Positions 18,238 to 27,774 of a stretch of DNA of 64,000 bases are shown here, piece by piece. The translations under genes and the position numbers were made by a program. The stretch comes from Sulfitobacter undariae (GTDB taxonomy: Bacteria > Pseudomonadota > Alphaproteobacteria > Rhodobacterales > Rhodobacteraceae): assembly GCF_014196805.1 (NCBI RefSeq), contig NZ_JACIEI010000014.1:1-64000 (forward strand), written 5' to 3'. The notes under the pieces are model-generated. The model made no database searches. It was not told where the DNA came from and was given only the letters and a program-made list of their open reading frames with translations. Positions within the stretch are counted from its first letter, which is position 1; the number at the start of each line of letters is the position of its first letter.

Positions 18238-19638
18238 TTAGCTGCGTGGCGCGCCCGACGGTGTGCCTTTTGCCCCGATGTCCCAGAACAGACCAGCCAT
18301 CAGGCGCAACGCATCACGGCTGAGGGACTTTAGCACATGCTCATTCGGCGCATGTTGTGAGCAGCTGCGGTAAGAATGAGGCACCCAGACTGTCGGCAAA
18401 CCAAGGATGTCGGTGAAACTGTCATTAGGCAGCGATCCGGCAAGGTTCGGAAGGACATGCGGCTGTTTGCCTGTGGTCTGCACAATCGAATCCGTCACAA
18501 ACCCCACCCAAGGGTGACTGGGGTCCAAACGTGTTGCGGCGAAGAATCCGCGGTCATGGGGGATGATTTTGACGGCTTCAAACCCATGCGCATCCAAATG
18601 GCGGCGTAGCGCGGGCAGAATTTCTTCTGGCGTTGTGCCAACCACGTAACGCAATTGGCACGTTGCGCGCGCAACATCGGAAATCGCGTTTACGGGCGCT
18701 TCTGGCACACCGCTTTTCATCGCCAACACGGCAAAGCTGTTCCAACCATAAGCGCGCTCAGCGGGGGATAGGCTTGCTTCGCCCCAATCTGTATCAATGG
18801 CAGGACCATCACTGCCCTCAATTGGCAACCCGTCCAGCGCAGCACGGACACTGTCGGTCAAGCTATCTGGACGCCATTCAGCAATCTGGATTTGTCCGCG
18901 CTTGTCGGTGATGCAGGCCAAAGCATGGGCCAAAATCATCGCGGGATCGGCCAGCAGGCCACCCCAGTTGCCCGAATGATGCGCCCCTTCGCGCAGGTTC
19001 AGTTCCAGATCAAAGGTAACCCCACCGCGCGACCCCATGAAAACAGTCGGCACATCCGGTTGCAAACGTGGTCCATCAGAGGCAATCAATACATCAGCAG
19101 TCAGGCGGTCTTTGTGGCTGTGAAAAACCTCGGCAAGGCCGCTAGAGCCTACTTCTTCGCTCATCTCGATGACAATGCGGGTATTGAATCCCAAGGTGCC
19201 GCGTACAGACAGCACGGCCTCCAACGCTGCGATATTGATCAGATGCTGACATTTGTTATCAGCGCTGCCCCGCCCATAGAGCCGGTCACCTTCTTCGATC
19301 AATTCAAACGGCGACAACCCCTCACGCCACATGCCCTCTTGGGCACGGATCACGTCGCCATGGCCATAAGTGAGAATGGTCGGCAGATCGTCGTCCTCGC
19401 GGCGTTCGCCAATCAGTAACGGACCACCACGGGGATCGGGGTTTTGGATGATCTCGGTGCCAAATCCCATCTTCTCCAACCGTGGTTGGATCGCCTCAAC
19501 CAGATACCGCACCAGTTCTGGGGCTGCCTCGGGATTCTGGCTTTCGGTAGGGTATGCCACAAGCGTTCCAAGTTCGCTTTGGAATTTGCCTGTCTCGAAA
19601 TAGTCGGTGATTGCATCAATAGCAGCATCGCGGGTCAT
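18238..19638 (-). CDS. M20-family metallopeptidase
   Basis: 466 residues, ArgE/DapE/CPG2-type dinuclear zinc peptidase. Metal-ligand motifs are visible in order: YGHGDV (His and its Asp partner), GRGSADNK (bridging Asp), MSEEVGSSG (catalytic Glu pair), and a later His in the C-terminal PHSYR region. HHSGNWGG lies in the dimerisation/substrate region. There is no signal peptide, so it is cytosolic. It is the last gene of the SBP-dppBCDF-ggt-M20 operon, with 4 nt between the ggt stop and its ATG. Probable role: hydrolysing imported small peptides such as Cys-Gly, or other dipeptides left after gamma-glutamyl removal. The exact substrate is inferred. Confidence 0.88.
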   Translation of the reverse strand: MTRDAAIDAITDYFETGKFQSELGTLVAYPTESQNPEAAPELVRYLVEAIQPRLEKMGFGTEIIQNPDPRGGPLLIGERREDDDLPTILTYGHGDVIRAQEGMWREGLSPFELIEEGDRLYGRGSADNKCQHLINIAALEAVLSVRGTLGFNTRIVIEMSEEVGSSGLAEVFHSHKDRLTADVLIASDGPRLQPDVPTVFMGSRGGVTFDLELNLREGAHHSGNWGGLLADPAMILAHALACITDKRGQIQIAEWRPDSLTDSVRAALDGLPIEGSDGPAIDTDWGEASLSPAERAYGWNSFAVLAMKSGVPEAPVNAISDVARATCQLRYVVGTTPEEILPALRRHLDAHGFEAVKIIPHDRGFFAATRLDPSHPWVGFVTDSIVQTTGKQPHVLPNLAGSLPNDSFTDILGLPTVWVPHSYRSCSQHAPNEHVLKSLSRDALRLMAGLFWDIGAKGTPSGAPRS

Positions 19639-19642
19639 GGTA

Positions 19643-21211
19643 TTAATCCTCTAGTTCCAGTGCGGTATCACCCCAAGGTGACATGATTTCAGTACAACCC
19701 GTGTTTGTATCGCCGTCACGCATCACCCCTGCTGGGCAGGCAAAGGCATAAGGAAACACGCTACGCGGTGCTGTGGTCACATCATGATCTGCACGCAAAC
19801 GGTCCAAAACCTCTGGCGCATGTGCCTCATCTGCGACGACGGACTGAGCGCCTGAAACGTCAATACGCGGATGGTGGAACGCATCGCCCACGCCCATCCC
19901 GTAATCCGCCACAAAGGACGCCATTTGTGTCATGGCAGATACGATCTTGCGGCCACCAGAGGCACCGAACGCGAATTTTTTATCGCCTTTTTCACCCAAG
20001 ATAGGGCAGACATTCATCAAGCAGCGTTTGTCAGGCCCAAGTGAATTCGGGCGGCCTTGAGCCGGATCGAACCACATGATGCCGTTGTTCATCAAGAAAC
20101 CAGTTGAGGGCGAAACGACACGGCTCCCAAAGATAGACAGCAGCGTTTGTGTCTGTGAAACCATGTTGCCGTCTTTATCCACAACCGAGAAATGCGTTGT
20201 GCATCCAGGGGCTTCGGGGCTTTCGCCATCGTCGCCCATCGTGCCCAACCGCGCCGCATAGGCCGCGTTCAAAGCATCCGCATAGGCGGCAAAGGCGCTT
20301 GGCTTATCGCTCAGGTCGCGCTGTTCGATGTCACCCATCGCATGGGCAAATGTCGGACCAGCAGTCAGCCCGTCCATCACATGGAACTGTGCATCACGGT
20401 AGCCAAAGCTGAGCGGTTTTTGAATTTGGGCGTTGTAAGCTTGCAAGTCTTCGCGGCTCAGGTAGCCCCCTTTGTCTTGCACGTCTTGCGCCATGGCCGC
20501 GCCAAGATCGCCGTCATAAAGCGCGCGTGCGCCTTCGCGTGCGATGATGTCCAGACTGTCTGCCATGCGGCTTTGATCCAACCGTTTCTCAGCCAGCGCC
20601 GTCCAGCCAGAGATGGTAGGCCATTGCCCGTCTTCAAGGAAAAGCGCTGCCGCGTCTGGGTCTTTGGCCAACATCCGCGTCACCGAAGCGATGCACAATG
20701 CCGCGTACCAATCCACTTGCAGGCCTTCGCGTGCATAAGCCACAGCAGGGGCCAGCAGTTCGGCCCATGGCAACTTGCCATACAGCCCATGCACTTTACC
20801 CAAACCATCCACAACACCCGGCACGGCGATGGCTTTGGCACCCTGCACGTTCACATCCCCAACAACTTTGTCCCAAGGGAACAAATCCCCTGCTTTGCCA
20901 TCACCGGACAAAGGGAAATCCTCAACACGCAGACCTTTTGGCGAACGCATGCCATGGTTCACAGCAACGGCTTTGCCCTCACCTGCGCGCCACAGCATCA
21001 TTGCACCGCCCCCCGCAGGGCCACTCATCCATGGTTCTAGTACCCCGATCACAAACGATGTTGCCACTGCCGCATCAACGGCATCACCGCCTGCGCGCAG
21101 CACCGCTGCGCCTGCTTCGGCTGCAAGGCGGTGCTGTGCAGATACGACACCACCTTTTGTCTCAATGACGGTTTTGGTTGTTTGCATCGTACGTGACAGG
21201 CTGGAGGCCAT
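19643..21211 (-). CDS. ggt: Gamma-glutamyltransferase-family protein, cytosolic
   Basis: 522 residues of the Ntn-hydrolase gamma-glutamyltranspeptidase family, which self-cleaves before a Thr nucleophile. The predicted cleavage site precedes TTHFSVVD (within GCTTHFS). Also present are [12 protein letters not shown] and MSGPAGGG near the N-terminus and NNGIMWFDP downstream. No signal peptide is visible, whereas classical Ggt enzymes are periplasmic. The position 17 nt after the second ABC ATPase suggests it processes a gamma-glutamyl compound, perhaps glutathione, after import. Confidence 0.9.
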   Translation of the reverse strand: MASSLSRTMQTTKTVIETKGGVVSAQHRLAAEAGAAVLRAGGDAVDAAVATSFVIGVLEPWMSGPAGGGAMMLWRAGEGKAVAVNHGMRSPKGLRVEDFPLSGDGKAGDLFPWDKVVGDVNVQGAKAIAVPGVVDGLGKVHGLYGKLPWAELLAPAVAYAREGLQVDWYAALCIASVTRMLAKDPDAAALFLEDGQWPTISGWTALAEKRLDQSRMADSLDIIAREGARALYDGDLGAAMAQDVQDKGGYLSREDLQAYNAQIQKPLSFGYRDAQFHVMDGLTAGPTFAHAMGDIEQRDLSDKPSAFAAYADALNAAYAARLGTMGDDGESPEAPGCTTHFSVVDKDGNMVSQTQTLLSIFGSRVVSPSTGFLMNNGIMWFDPAQGRPNSLGPDKRCLMNVCPILGEKGDKKFAFGASGGRKIVSAMTQMASFVADYGMGVGDAFHHPRIDVSGAQSVVADEAHAPEVLDRLRADHDVTTAPRSVFPYAFACPAGVMRDGDTNTGCTEIMSPWGDTALELED

Positions 21212-21228
21212 GGGAGGTTCCTTTGGTT

Positions 21229-22218
21229 TTAGACAGTAAGGTCCGCGCTATACATTGGGCTGTCGGGATCATGCAGGTGACATTCTACATGGCCACTATC
21301 GCGCGGGATCGGCGTAGGGACGCAGGTCTTGCAATGCGCTTGCGCAAACGGGCAGCGCGGGTGGAAATGGCAGCCCGAGGGCGGTGCAATCGGATTTGGA
21401 TAGGCCGCGCCCAATTGCGTATCAGGCACACCTTTGGATGGATCGGGCGTAAGAACAGAATTAAGCAAAGCCCGCGAATACGGGTGGCGCGGCTCTTCAA
21501 ACAAATCAGTGACGTTTGCTTCCTCAACGATGCGGCCCAGATACATCACAGCGACACGTGTCGCCAAATGCTCAACCACAGCCAAATCATGGCTGATAAA
21601 CAGATATGTCAGACCAAATTCTTCCCTTAAATCATTGAGAAGGTTCAAAATTTGGCTTTGGACAGACACATCAAGCGCCGATGTAGGTTCATCGCAAATC
21701 ACGATTTCAGGCCGCATGATCAAGGCGCGGGCGATGGCGACACGCTGGCGTTGACCGCCTGACATCTGGCTGGGATATGTGTTGAGAACACGCGCGGGCA
21801 GGCCGACCATGTCCAACGTTTCACGCACAGACTTTGCACGGCTGTTTGCATCACCGATGCCATGCACACGCAGCGGCAGTGAGACAATATCAGCAATGGT
21901 TTTACGCGGGTTCAAGGATGAATAGGGATCCTGAAAGATTGGCTGGATGCGGCGTGCCAGTGCCAAACGGTCCTGACCGCCAATCGCTTCGCCTTCAACC
22001 AAAACCTGACCCTCGGTCGGGGCCTCAAGGCCCAGCAGGATTTTGGCCAGCGTGGATTTGCCACAACCGGATTCCCCCACAAGGCCCAAAACCTCGCCTT
22101 TGTTCAGCGTGAGCGACACATCATTCACAGCTTTCAGCGGCTTTGGTTTGCCAAACATCCCCTGTTTGACGCTATAGGTTTTAGCGACGTTTTTAAGCTC
22201 CAATACGGGCGTGTTCAT
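21229..22218 (-). CDS. Peptide ABC importer ATPase (DppF/OppF-type)
   Basis: 329 residues. Walker [13 protein letters not shown] signature MSGGQRQR, Walker [13 protein letters not shown] and a switch His (FISHDLAV) are intact. The C-terminal oligopeptide-transporter extension with its [10 protein letters not shown] cysteine cluster is typical of OppF/DppF. It pairs with the upstream ATPase to drive the importer on the cytosolic face. Its ATG overlaps the stop of the upstream ATPase gene by 4 nt. Confidence 0.95.
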   Translation of the reverse strand: MNTPVLELKNVAKTYSVKQGMFGKPKPLKAVNDVSLTLNKGEVLGLVGESGCGKSTLAKILLGLEAPTEGQVLVEGEAIGGQDRLALARRIQPIFQDPYSSLNPRKTIADIVSLPLRVHGIGDANSRAKSVRETLDMVGLPARVLNTYPSQMSGGQRQRVAIARALIMRPEIVICDEPTSALDVSVQSQILNLLNDLREEFGLTYLFISHDLAVVEHLATRVAVMYLGRIVEEANVTDLFEEPRHPYSRALLNSVLTPDPSKGVPDTQLGAAYPNPIAPPSGCHFHPRCPFAQAHCKTCVPTPIPRDSGHVECHLHDPDSPMYSADLTV

Positions 22219-23225
22219 GCCAGCTCTCCTTCGGCATTAAGTGCCCCATCGGGATAGATGCACAAGAATTCATGAGGTGCCTCACCGCGTTCGGGGATCG
22301 CTTCGCGGCAGGTGTCAGTGGCATGCAAGCACCGTGTGCGGAAGGCGCAGCCAGAAACTTCGCCCACCAATGACGGGACAATACCCGGAATAGTGCCCAG
22401 AGGTTTGCCGCGCTCGGTCTTGCCCGGTTGCGGGATACAGCGCAGAAGACCACGTGTGTAAGGATGCATCGGCTGGCCGAAGACATCAGAAGCAGGGCCG
22501 GTTTCTACCAACTCACCCGCGTACATCACGCCGACTTTGTCAGCCACACGCGCAACAACACCAAGGTCGTGGGTGATTAGGATCATCGCCACATTCATTT
22601 CACGCGTCAGCTCAACCAGCAGGCTGAGGATTTGCGCTTGAATGGTCACGTCCAGCGCGGTTGTGGGTTCATCCGCGATAATCAATTCCGGTTCACACAT
22701 CAGCGCCATCGCGATCACAACACGCTGGCGCAAACCGCCAGAGAGTTGATGTGGATATTGGCTCAGACGGCTTTCGGCGGCAGTGATGCCAACCTTTTCC
22801 AACAGCTCAATGGCACGCGCACGCGCCACTTGATGGCTGACCTTACGGTGCAAGCGCAGCGCTTCAATCAACTGATCACCAATGGTGTAGGCAGGGTTCA
22901 GCGAGGTCATCGGCTCTTGAAAGATCATCGCAATCCGGTCGCCGCGCAGGGTACGCATTTGGCGGTTGGACGCTTTGGTCAATTCAATCCCGTTGAAATC
23001 CATACGTTCGGCGCTGCGGCGGATATTTTTATCCAGCAAACCCATGATCGCAAGCGATGTCAGTGACTTACCTGATCCGCTTTCACCCACGATACACAAG
23101 GTTTCGCCGCGATGAAGATCAAAATCGATGCCACGCACCGCATGGAGCATTCCGCTAGCCAGCGGAATATCCAAGGCCAGGCCGCGCACGCTCAGAAGTG
23201 GTTTTTCGGTTTCCTGTGTCATCAT
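22215..23225 (-). CDS. Peptide ABC importer ATPase (DppD/OppD-type)
   Basis: 336 residues with Walker [10 protein letters not shown], signature LSGGLRQR, Walker [13 protein letters not shown] and switch-His segment LITHDLGV. The C-terminal extension [12 protein letters not shown] matches the cysteine-rich tail of the DppD/OppD subfamily. Its start overlaps the permease stop by 1 nt (TGATG), indicating coupled translation within the operon. Confidence 0.95.
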   Translation of the reverse strand: MMTQETEKPLLSVRGLALDIPLASGMLHAVRGIDFDLHRGETLCIVGESGSGKSLTSLAIMGLLDKNIRRSAERMDFNGIELTKASNRQMRTLRGDRIAMIFQEPMTSLNPAYTIGDQLIEALRLHRKVSHQVARARAIELLEKVGITAAESRLSQYPHQLSGGLRQRVVIAMALMCEPELIIADEPTTALDVTIQAQILSLLVELTREMNVAMILITHDLGVVARVADKVGVMYAGELVETGPASDVFGQPMHPYTRGLLRCIPQPGKTERGKPLGTIPGIVPSLVGEVSGCAFRTRCLHATDTCREAIPERGEAPHEFLCIYPDGALNAEGELA

Positions 23226-24127
23226 CAGCTCCGGCTATCTGGGGCAGTTACATCGCGCAGGCCATCGCCCATGAGGTTGATCGCCAAAACAAGGACAAAC
23301 AACACAACACCGGGGATCAGGACCAACCATGGCTCAAACAACATCATGTTTTTACCTTCACTGACCATCAGGCCCCAACTGGGTGTGGGGGGCTGAACGC
23401 CCAGCCCGAGAAAGGACAGCGTCGCCTCTAGCAAAATCGCATGGGCCATTTCCAGCGTCACGATCACAATCAGATTGTTTACGATGTTCGGCATGATTTC
23501 CGACAGAACAACACGGGAAGTGGAGGCGCCGATAGCTTGCGCCGCAGCCACATATTCACGCCGCCGCACCTGCAACGTTGAAGCACGCATGACCACCGCA
23601 AAGCGGTCCCAAAGCAACAGGCCCAGCACGCCGATCACAACCTGCAAAGAGCCGCCCAAGATGGCCACAACCGCAAGCGCCACCAGAACAACTGGCATCG
23701 CCAGACGCACGTTGATCAAGAAGGTCACAACCGCATCAACTTTGCCGCCAAAGTAACCAGCGGCAACGCCCATCGCGGTGCCGATCGTGCCTGAAATCAA
23801 CGCAGCCACGAGGCCAATCAATAAAGACACACGCGCCCCGTAGATCAGACGCGACAGATAATCACGGCCAAGGTGATCCGTACCCAAAGGATGTTCCCAC
23901 GTACCGCCCATGAACACAGGTTCAACCATACGGTTGCCGAGGCTCTGCTCATACGGGGAATGTGGCGCCAGCAGCGGTGCAAAGATCGCCACCAATACCA
24001 GCAGGAAAACGATGAACAGACCAAAGATCAGGCCTTTGTGTCCCACTACGCGCTTGCGCAAAACCTGCGCGGGTGTCGGGCCGGAAATTTCCTCCAGCAG
24101 CGGGTCTAGATTTTTTTGCATAGCCAT
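23225..24127 (-). CDS. Peptide ABC importer permease (DppC-type)
   Basis: 300 residues with an N-terminal OppC_N-like segment (KRVVGHKGLIFGLFIVFLL), the conserved HPLGTDHLGRDYLSRLIYGAR motif and the EAA loop region near QAIGASTSRVVLSEIMPN. About six membrane helices. It begins 1 nt after the dppB-type stop, with AGGAG in the end of that gene as ribosome site. Confidence 0.95.
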   Translation of the reverse strand: MAMQKNLDPLLEEISGPTPAQVLRKRVVGHKGLIFGLFIVFLLVLVAIFAPLLAPHSPYEQSLGNRMVEPVFMGGTWEHPLGTDHLGRDYLSRLIYGARVSLLIGLVAALISGTIGTAMGVAAGYFGGKVDAVVTFLINVRLAMPVVLVALAVVAILGGSLQVVIGVLGLLLWDRFAVVMRASTLQVRRREYVAAAQAIGASTSRVVLSEIMPNIVNNLIVIVTLEMAHAILLEATLSFLGLGVQPPTPSWGLMVSEGKNMMLFEPWLVLIPGVVLFVLVLAINLMGDGLRDVTAPDSRS

Positions 24128-24128
24128 T

Positions 24129-25046
24129 TCAGGAGCTCCTCATACGGGGGTCAAGCCACGCATTCAGCACGTCCGCCAAGAATGTGAAGATGATATAAAA
24201 CATCGAAAAGATAAGGATCAGAGCCTGCACGGTGGGCAGGTCATTACGCGCGATGCTTTCCCACGCCAGATACCCAGCGCCATGTAAGGCAAAGACGGAT
24301 TCAACAACGATAGAACCGCCCAACATGAAACCCATCTGAACCGCAGCCAAGCTGACCACAGGAATGATCGCATTGCGCAGCGCATGTTTGAACATCACGC
24401 GGCCCTCGCCAGCCCCTTTGGCACGGGCGGTACGGATGTAATCCGAATTCAAAACCTCAAGCATCCCTGCCCGTGTCAAACGCATGATCGCAGGCATCGC
24501 ATAATAACCCAGAACAATTGTCGGCATCACAAAGTGCCGCCACGTACTGGCACCTGAGGGCGGCAACCAACCAAGCTGGATTGCAAATACTACGATCAAG
24601 ATCAACGCAAACCAAAAGCTGGGCATCGCCTGCCCCGCAACCGAGATGAACAGCGCAACCCGGTCCACGATAGAGTTGGGACGTACCGCAGCGGCAACCC
24701 CTAAAGGAACGGCTGTGAGCAACGCAAAAGTTATCCCGCACAGGCCCAACGTCATCGTCACGGTCAGACGATCAGCAATCAAGGTAGAGACGGGGAGCTT
24801 AAAGTAGTAGCTTTCGCCGAAATTGCCTTGAACCGCTTGGAACAACCATTCGCCGTATTGCACCAGCATCGGTCGATCGAACCCGTAAAGAACGCGGATC
24901 GCCTCGACATCTTCGCCGCTGGCGGTTTCGCCAGCCAGCGCTGATGCGGGATCACCAGATAGGAAAAGCAATGAAAAGCTGATGAAGCTAACGGTGAAAG
25001 CCACGAGTAACGCGAGGCCCAACCTTTTTAAAATGAATGGCAGCAT
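24129..25046 (-). CDS. Peptide ABC importer permease (DppB-type)
   Basis: 305 residues with the DppB N-terminus (FILKRLGLALLVAFTVSFISF), about six membrane helices and the EAA-type loop TARAKGAGEGRVMFKHALRN. First membrane component of the operon. It is separated from the binding-protein gene by an intrinsic terminator, so its expression probably depends on partial read-through. Confidence 0.95.
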   Translation of the reverse strand: MLPFILKRLGLALLVAFTVSFISFSLLFLSGDPASALAGETASGEDVEAIRVLYGFDRPMLVQYGEWLFQAVQGNFGESYYFKLPVSTLIADRLTVTMTLGLCGITFALLTAVPLGVAAAVRPNSIVDRVALFISVAGQAMPSFWFALILIVVFAIQLGWLPPSGASTWRHFVMPTIVLGYYAMPAIMRLTRAGMLEVLNSDYIRTARAKGAGEGRVMFKHALRNAIIPVVSLAAVQMGFMLGGSIVVESVFALHGAGYLAWESIARNDLPTVQALILIFSMFYIIFTFLADVLNAWLDPRMRSS

Positions 25047-25094
25047 GGGCCGCGGTCTCCTTATCCGTTTTATCGGACGCTATATTTTGAAAAT

Positions 25095-25135
25095 AAAAAT
25101 GCCCGAAAGGTCACGCAGACGCTTCGGGCATTTTT
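25095..25135 (-). terminator. Intrinsic terminator between SBP and dppB genes
   Basis: A perfect 13-bp stem (AAAAATGCCCGAA / TTCGGGCATTTTT) with a 15-nt loop starts 8 nt after the binding-protein stop. Minus-strand transcripts run from the stem into a T-rich stretch. It sits inside the operon, so it probably attenuates rather than ends expression. Confidence 0.85.
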
Positions 25136-25142
25136 GTGGAGT

Positions 25143-26669
25143 TTACTTCCAGTTCATGGTTGTGAACCGCAGCACTTCGTCCGCTGTCGGTGTGTATTCC
25201 ACGTTCTGGTTGGTCACATAGTTGGTGTTATAGCTGAACATCGGCGCCCAATAGGCTTCGTCCGCGATACGCTTGAGTGCTTTTGTGTAATACTCTTTGC
25301 GCTTTTCAGGATCGTTTGATTGGTCAGCAACGTCCAGCCATTCCAGCGTTTGATCGTCACGCGTCATGTCAAGGCTACCGTGCTTGAAGAACTGGCTGAC
25401 CATCGCGGAAGCATCGTTGATGGAATAGCTGCCCCATGTCTGGAAAGACATCGGCACTTCGCCCTTCATGTTCAACTCACGCAATGCGGAATACTGCAAC
25501 ATCTTGAAGTCGATCTTGATGCCAACGGCGTTCAGATAGCTTGCGATTGCTTCAGCATAGTCGCGGTCACGGTAAGCGTAAAACTCGGTTGTGAAACCGT
25601 CTGGATAACCCGCTTCGGCAAGCAGTTCTTTGGCTTTTTCAGGGTTGTAAGGATATTCGGTTACGTTCTGATCACAACCAAACTGGCTTGGGAAACACGG
25701 TGTCCAGACAACTTTGGACTTCCCTTTGAGCAGGTTATCAACCAGCGCGTTACGGTCGATGGCATAGTTAACGGCCTGACGCACTTTGACGTCCAGAAAC
25801 GGGTTTGGATCCATTGAGGAACGGCCCGCCGCATCCATGAACAAGTACCCAACACGCATGGTGGATTCGTTGGAAACAACGAACTTATCACCCATTTCCG
25901 CCAGCTTTTCCGCCTGATCCGCAGGCACCTGCCAGATCAGATCAAGAGAGCCCGAAAACAGTTCCGCAATCTGGGTGTTCACATCAGGAATGGTGCGGAT
26001 GTCAACTTTGCCAATGCTAGGCTGGCCTTTTGGGCTGTCATGGTAGTTTTCGTTCTTCTCCAGAACAAACCGCTGACCGGGCACAACTTCGACCACTTTG
26101 TAAGGGCCGGTGCCGACAGGTTTCAGGCCCATGCCTGACGGGCCTACTTCGGCGTAATATTCTGCGGGGTACATGGAAACCGGACCGGACAGGAATTCGA
26201 TCGCCGCCGGGAACACTTCTTTGGTTTTGATGCGAACGGTGAAGTCATCAACTTTTTCAGCCGATTCCATCCAGTTCACGTTGCGCTGTGTTTTTACGCC
26301 GTTTTCTTCGTTGGCCACGAAGTTAACAGTTGCAACAACATCATCCGCGTCAAACGCATCGCCATTGTGGAACGTCACGCCTTCGCGGAGTTTCAGCTCA
26401 AGCGTTTTGTCGTCGATCCATTTCCACTCGGTCGCAAGGTTGCCCTTGTATTCGTTGGTGATCGGGTCGCGATAGATCAGGCCATCCCAGACAGCACGCT
26501 GCAAAACAACGCCTTCGCGGGATGAGTTGAAATAGCTGTCAACGTTTTCCAGCTCTTTGGTGTAGGCGACGCGCAATGTGTCATCTGACTTATCCGCCAG
26601 CGCAATACCGGTAGCCGATACAGACATGGCCAAAGCCATGGCCGTTGTTTTTAGGAATGTAGTTTTCAT
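25143..26669 (-). CDS. Peptide-type ABC substrate-binding protein
   Basis: 508 residues, SBP_bac_5 (DppA/OppA cluster) family. The signal peptide is MKTTFLKTTAMALAMSVSAT ending near ALA-DK. The mature protein shows TEWKWIDDKTLELKLREGVTFHNG, GTGPYKVVEV and VRQAVNYAIDR signatures. ATG 26669 is chosen because GGGGG-AAAG lies just upstream and the signal peptide starts there. It is the first gene of the transport operon, divergent from the IclR regulator. Ligand unknown; the downstream ggt and M20 genes suggest gamma-glutamyl or small peptides. Confidence 0.93.
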   Translation of the reverse strand: MKTTFLKTTAMALAMSVSATGIALADKSDDTLRVAYTKELENVDSYFNSSREGVVLQRAVWDGLIYRDPITNEYKGNLATEWKWIDDKTLELKLREGVTFHNGDAFDADDVVATVNFVANEENGVKTQRNVNWMESAEKVDDFTVRIKTKEVFPAAIEFLSGPVSMYPAEYYAEVGPSGMGLKPVGTGPYKVVEVVPGQRFVLEKNENYHDSPKGQPSIGKVDIRTIPDVNTQIAELFSGSLDLIWQVPADQAEKLAEMGDKFVVSNESTMRVGYLFMDAAGRSSMDPNPFLDVKVRQAVNYAIDRNALVDNLLKGKSKVVWTPCFPSQFGCDQNVTEYPYNPEKAKELLAEAGYPDGFTTEFYAYRDRDYAEAIASYLNAVGIKIDFKMLQYSALRELNMKGEVPMSFQTWGSYSINDASAMVSQFFKHGSLDMTRDDQTLEWLDVADQSNDPEKRKEYYTKALKRIADEAYWAPMFSYNTNYVTNQNVEYTPTADEVLRFTTMNWK

Positions 26670-26731
26670 ATCTTTCCCCCTGCCACGTGTGCCCGCGGCG
26701 ACTATTTTATTTTTGCTAACCTTGCTGCAGT

Positions 26732-26746
26732 TATCATATAATGATA
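26732..26746. promoter_or_regulatory. Palindrome in the SBP/IclR divergent region
   Basis: TATCAT-ATA-ATGATA is a perfect 6-bp-arm palindrome about 65 nt upstream of the binding-protein start, where an IclR-family dimer or the promoter could lie. Confidence 0.45.
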
Positions 26747-26787
26747 CCAAGCATTGGCATATGATTATTTGAACCTGTGATTGTATA

Positions 26788-26813
26788 AAAATCAAGCCTC
26801 AATTCTTGATTTT
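26788..26813. promoter_or_regulatory. Likely IclR operator
   Basis: Perfect 9-bp arms AAAATCAAG / CTTGATTTT with an 8-bp spacer, 20 nt upstream of the IclR-family start. The size and position suit autoregulation and control of the divergent transporter. Confidence 0.55.
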
Positions 26814-26833
26814 ACGAATCCAGCGTTGAGAAG

Positions 26834-27619
26834 GTGAAAAAAGTGGCAGAGCCTAAACAGAATACTCTCTTTGTCAGCACCCTTGCAAAAGGCCTACAAA
26901 TTCTGAGAGCGTTTGACGAAACCCACACCGAACTGTCTCTGACCGAGCTGGCCAAAATCACCGCGCTAGAGAAAAGCGCCGTTCAGCGCCTTGCCAATAC
27001 CCTGCATCTGGAAGGCATGTTGGACAAAGACCCCACAACCCGACGCTACCGACCGTCTCACGCGTGGTTGGAGCTGGCTTATTCGTATTACTGGTCAAAT
27101 CCTTTGGTCGCACATGCGATGCCCAAACTCATTGATCTGTCACAACGCATCGGCGAGACCGTTAACCTCGCCGAGCTGTCGGGAAGCAGGGTAATATATT
27201 CTGCACGCCTGCCCTGCACCCGTACTATTTTTGCGGCCAGTATTCCGGGCCGAACAGTGCCTGCCTTGAACACATCATCGGGACAGGCCATTCTGGCCAC
27301 CCTTCCCCGTCATGAGCGCGAGGCGGCAATTCGGGATTGGCCGCTTCATGAATACACATCGCGCACGACCTTGGATCGTGCAGAAATTGCGGACCAAATC
27401 GAACAAGTTATCCAAACCGGATACGCCATTACGCAAAACCAGATGATTTTGGGCGAGATCGCTGTGGCCTGCGCCATTCGCGGCCCCAGCTCCATAGGAG
27501 TTGCTGCGGTACAATGCTCGATCTCGACCCACCATTGGGATGAAGCACGGATCAAATCAGAAATCTTGCCTTGGCTTTTGGATGCTGCCAATGCCATCTC
27601 TCCGACGTTGCGGCCTTAG
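26834..27619 (+). CDS. IclR-family transcriptional regulator
   Basis: 261 residues. An N-terminal winged helix (about 12-75; KGLQILRAFDETHTELSLTELAKIT, KSAVQRLANTL) is followed by an IclR effector domain (about 85-255; SGQAILATL, GYAITQNQMILGEIAVACAI). Start is GTG 26834 with GAGAAG just upstream; GTG 26843 is an alternative. It is divergent from the peptide-transporter operon and the most likely local regulator of it. The effector may be the imported compound or a breakdown product. Confidence 0.9.
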   Translation: MKKVAEPKQNTLFVSTLAKGLQILRAFDETHTELSLTELAKITALEKSAVQRLANTLHLEGMLDKDPTTRRYRPSHAWLELAYSYYWSNPLVAHAMPKLIDLSQRIGETVNLAELSGSRVIYSARLPCTRTIFAASIPGRTVPALNTSSGQAILATLPRHEREAAIRDWPLHEYTSRTTLDRAEIADQIEQVIQTGYAITQNQMILGEIAVACAIRGPSSIGVAAVQCSISTHHWDEARIKSEILPWLLDAANAISPTLRP

Positions 27620-27673
27620 CCCATCCGCCCTTAACCGCTTGCTGATTCAAGTAGACTCACGCCTATGCGTCAA

Positions 27674-27750
27674 TTTGGACCAATTGCCCCCACTCAACTT
27701 TGGACTATTATCCCCCTCAACAAGTGCCACCACACTGGTCCAATGACCAG
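27674..27750. promoter_or_regulatory. Repeats and palindrome upstream of cydA
   Basis: Two imperfect direct copies begin with TTTGGAC at 27674 and 27699 (25-bp period) and share a later CCCCC. A palindrome CTGGTC-CAAT-GACCAG follows at 27735-27750. They sit within 100 nt of the oxidase start, so regulator binding is plausible. No canonical FNR box was found. Confidence 0.4.
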
Positions 27751-27774
27751 CGCGTGCGCCTAGAGAGGTTTACC

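Noticed and set aside
26670-26795. Longer N-terminus of the peptide-binding protein
   Set aside because: It would place 42 residues before a clear signal peptide, and the start at 26669 has a good ribosome site.
27620-27774. FNR box upstream of cydA
   Set aside because: The only TTG/CAA dyad has a 12-bp instead of 14-bp layout; no TTGAT-N4-ATCAA was found.
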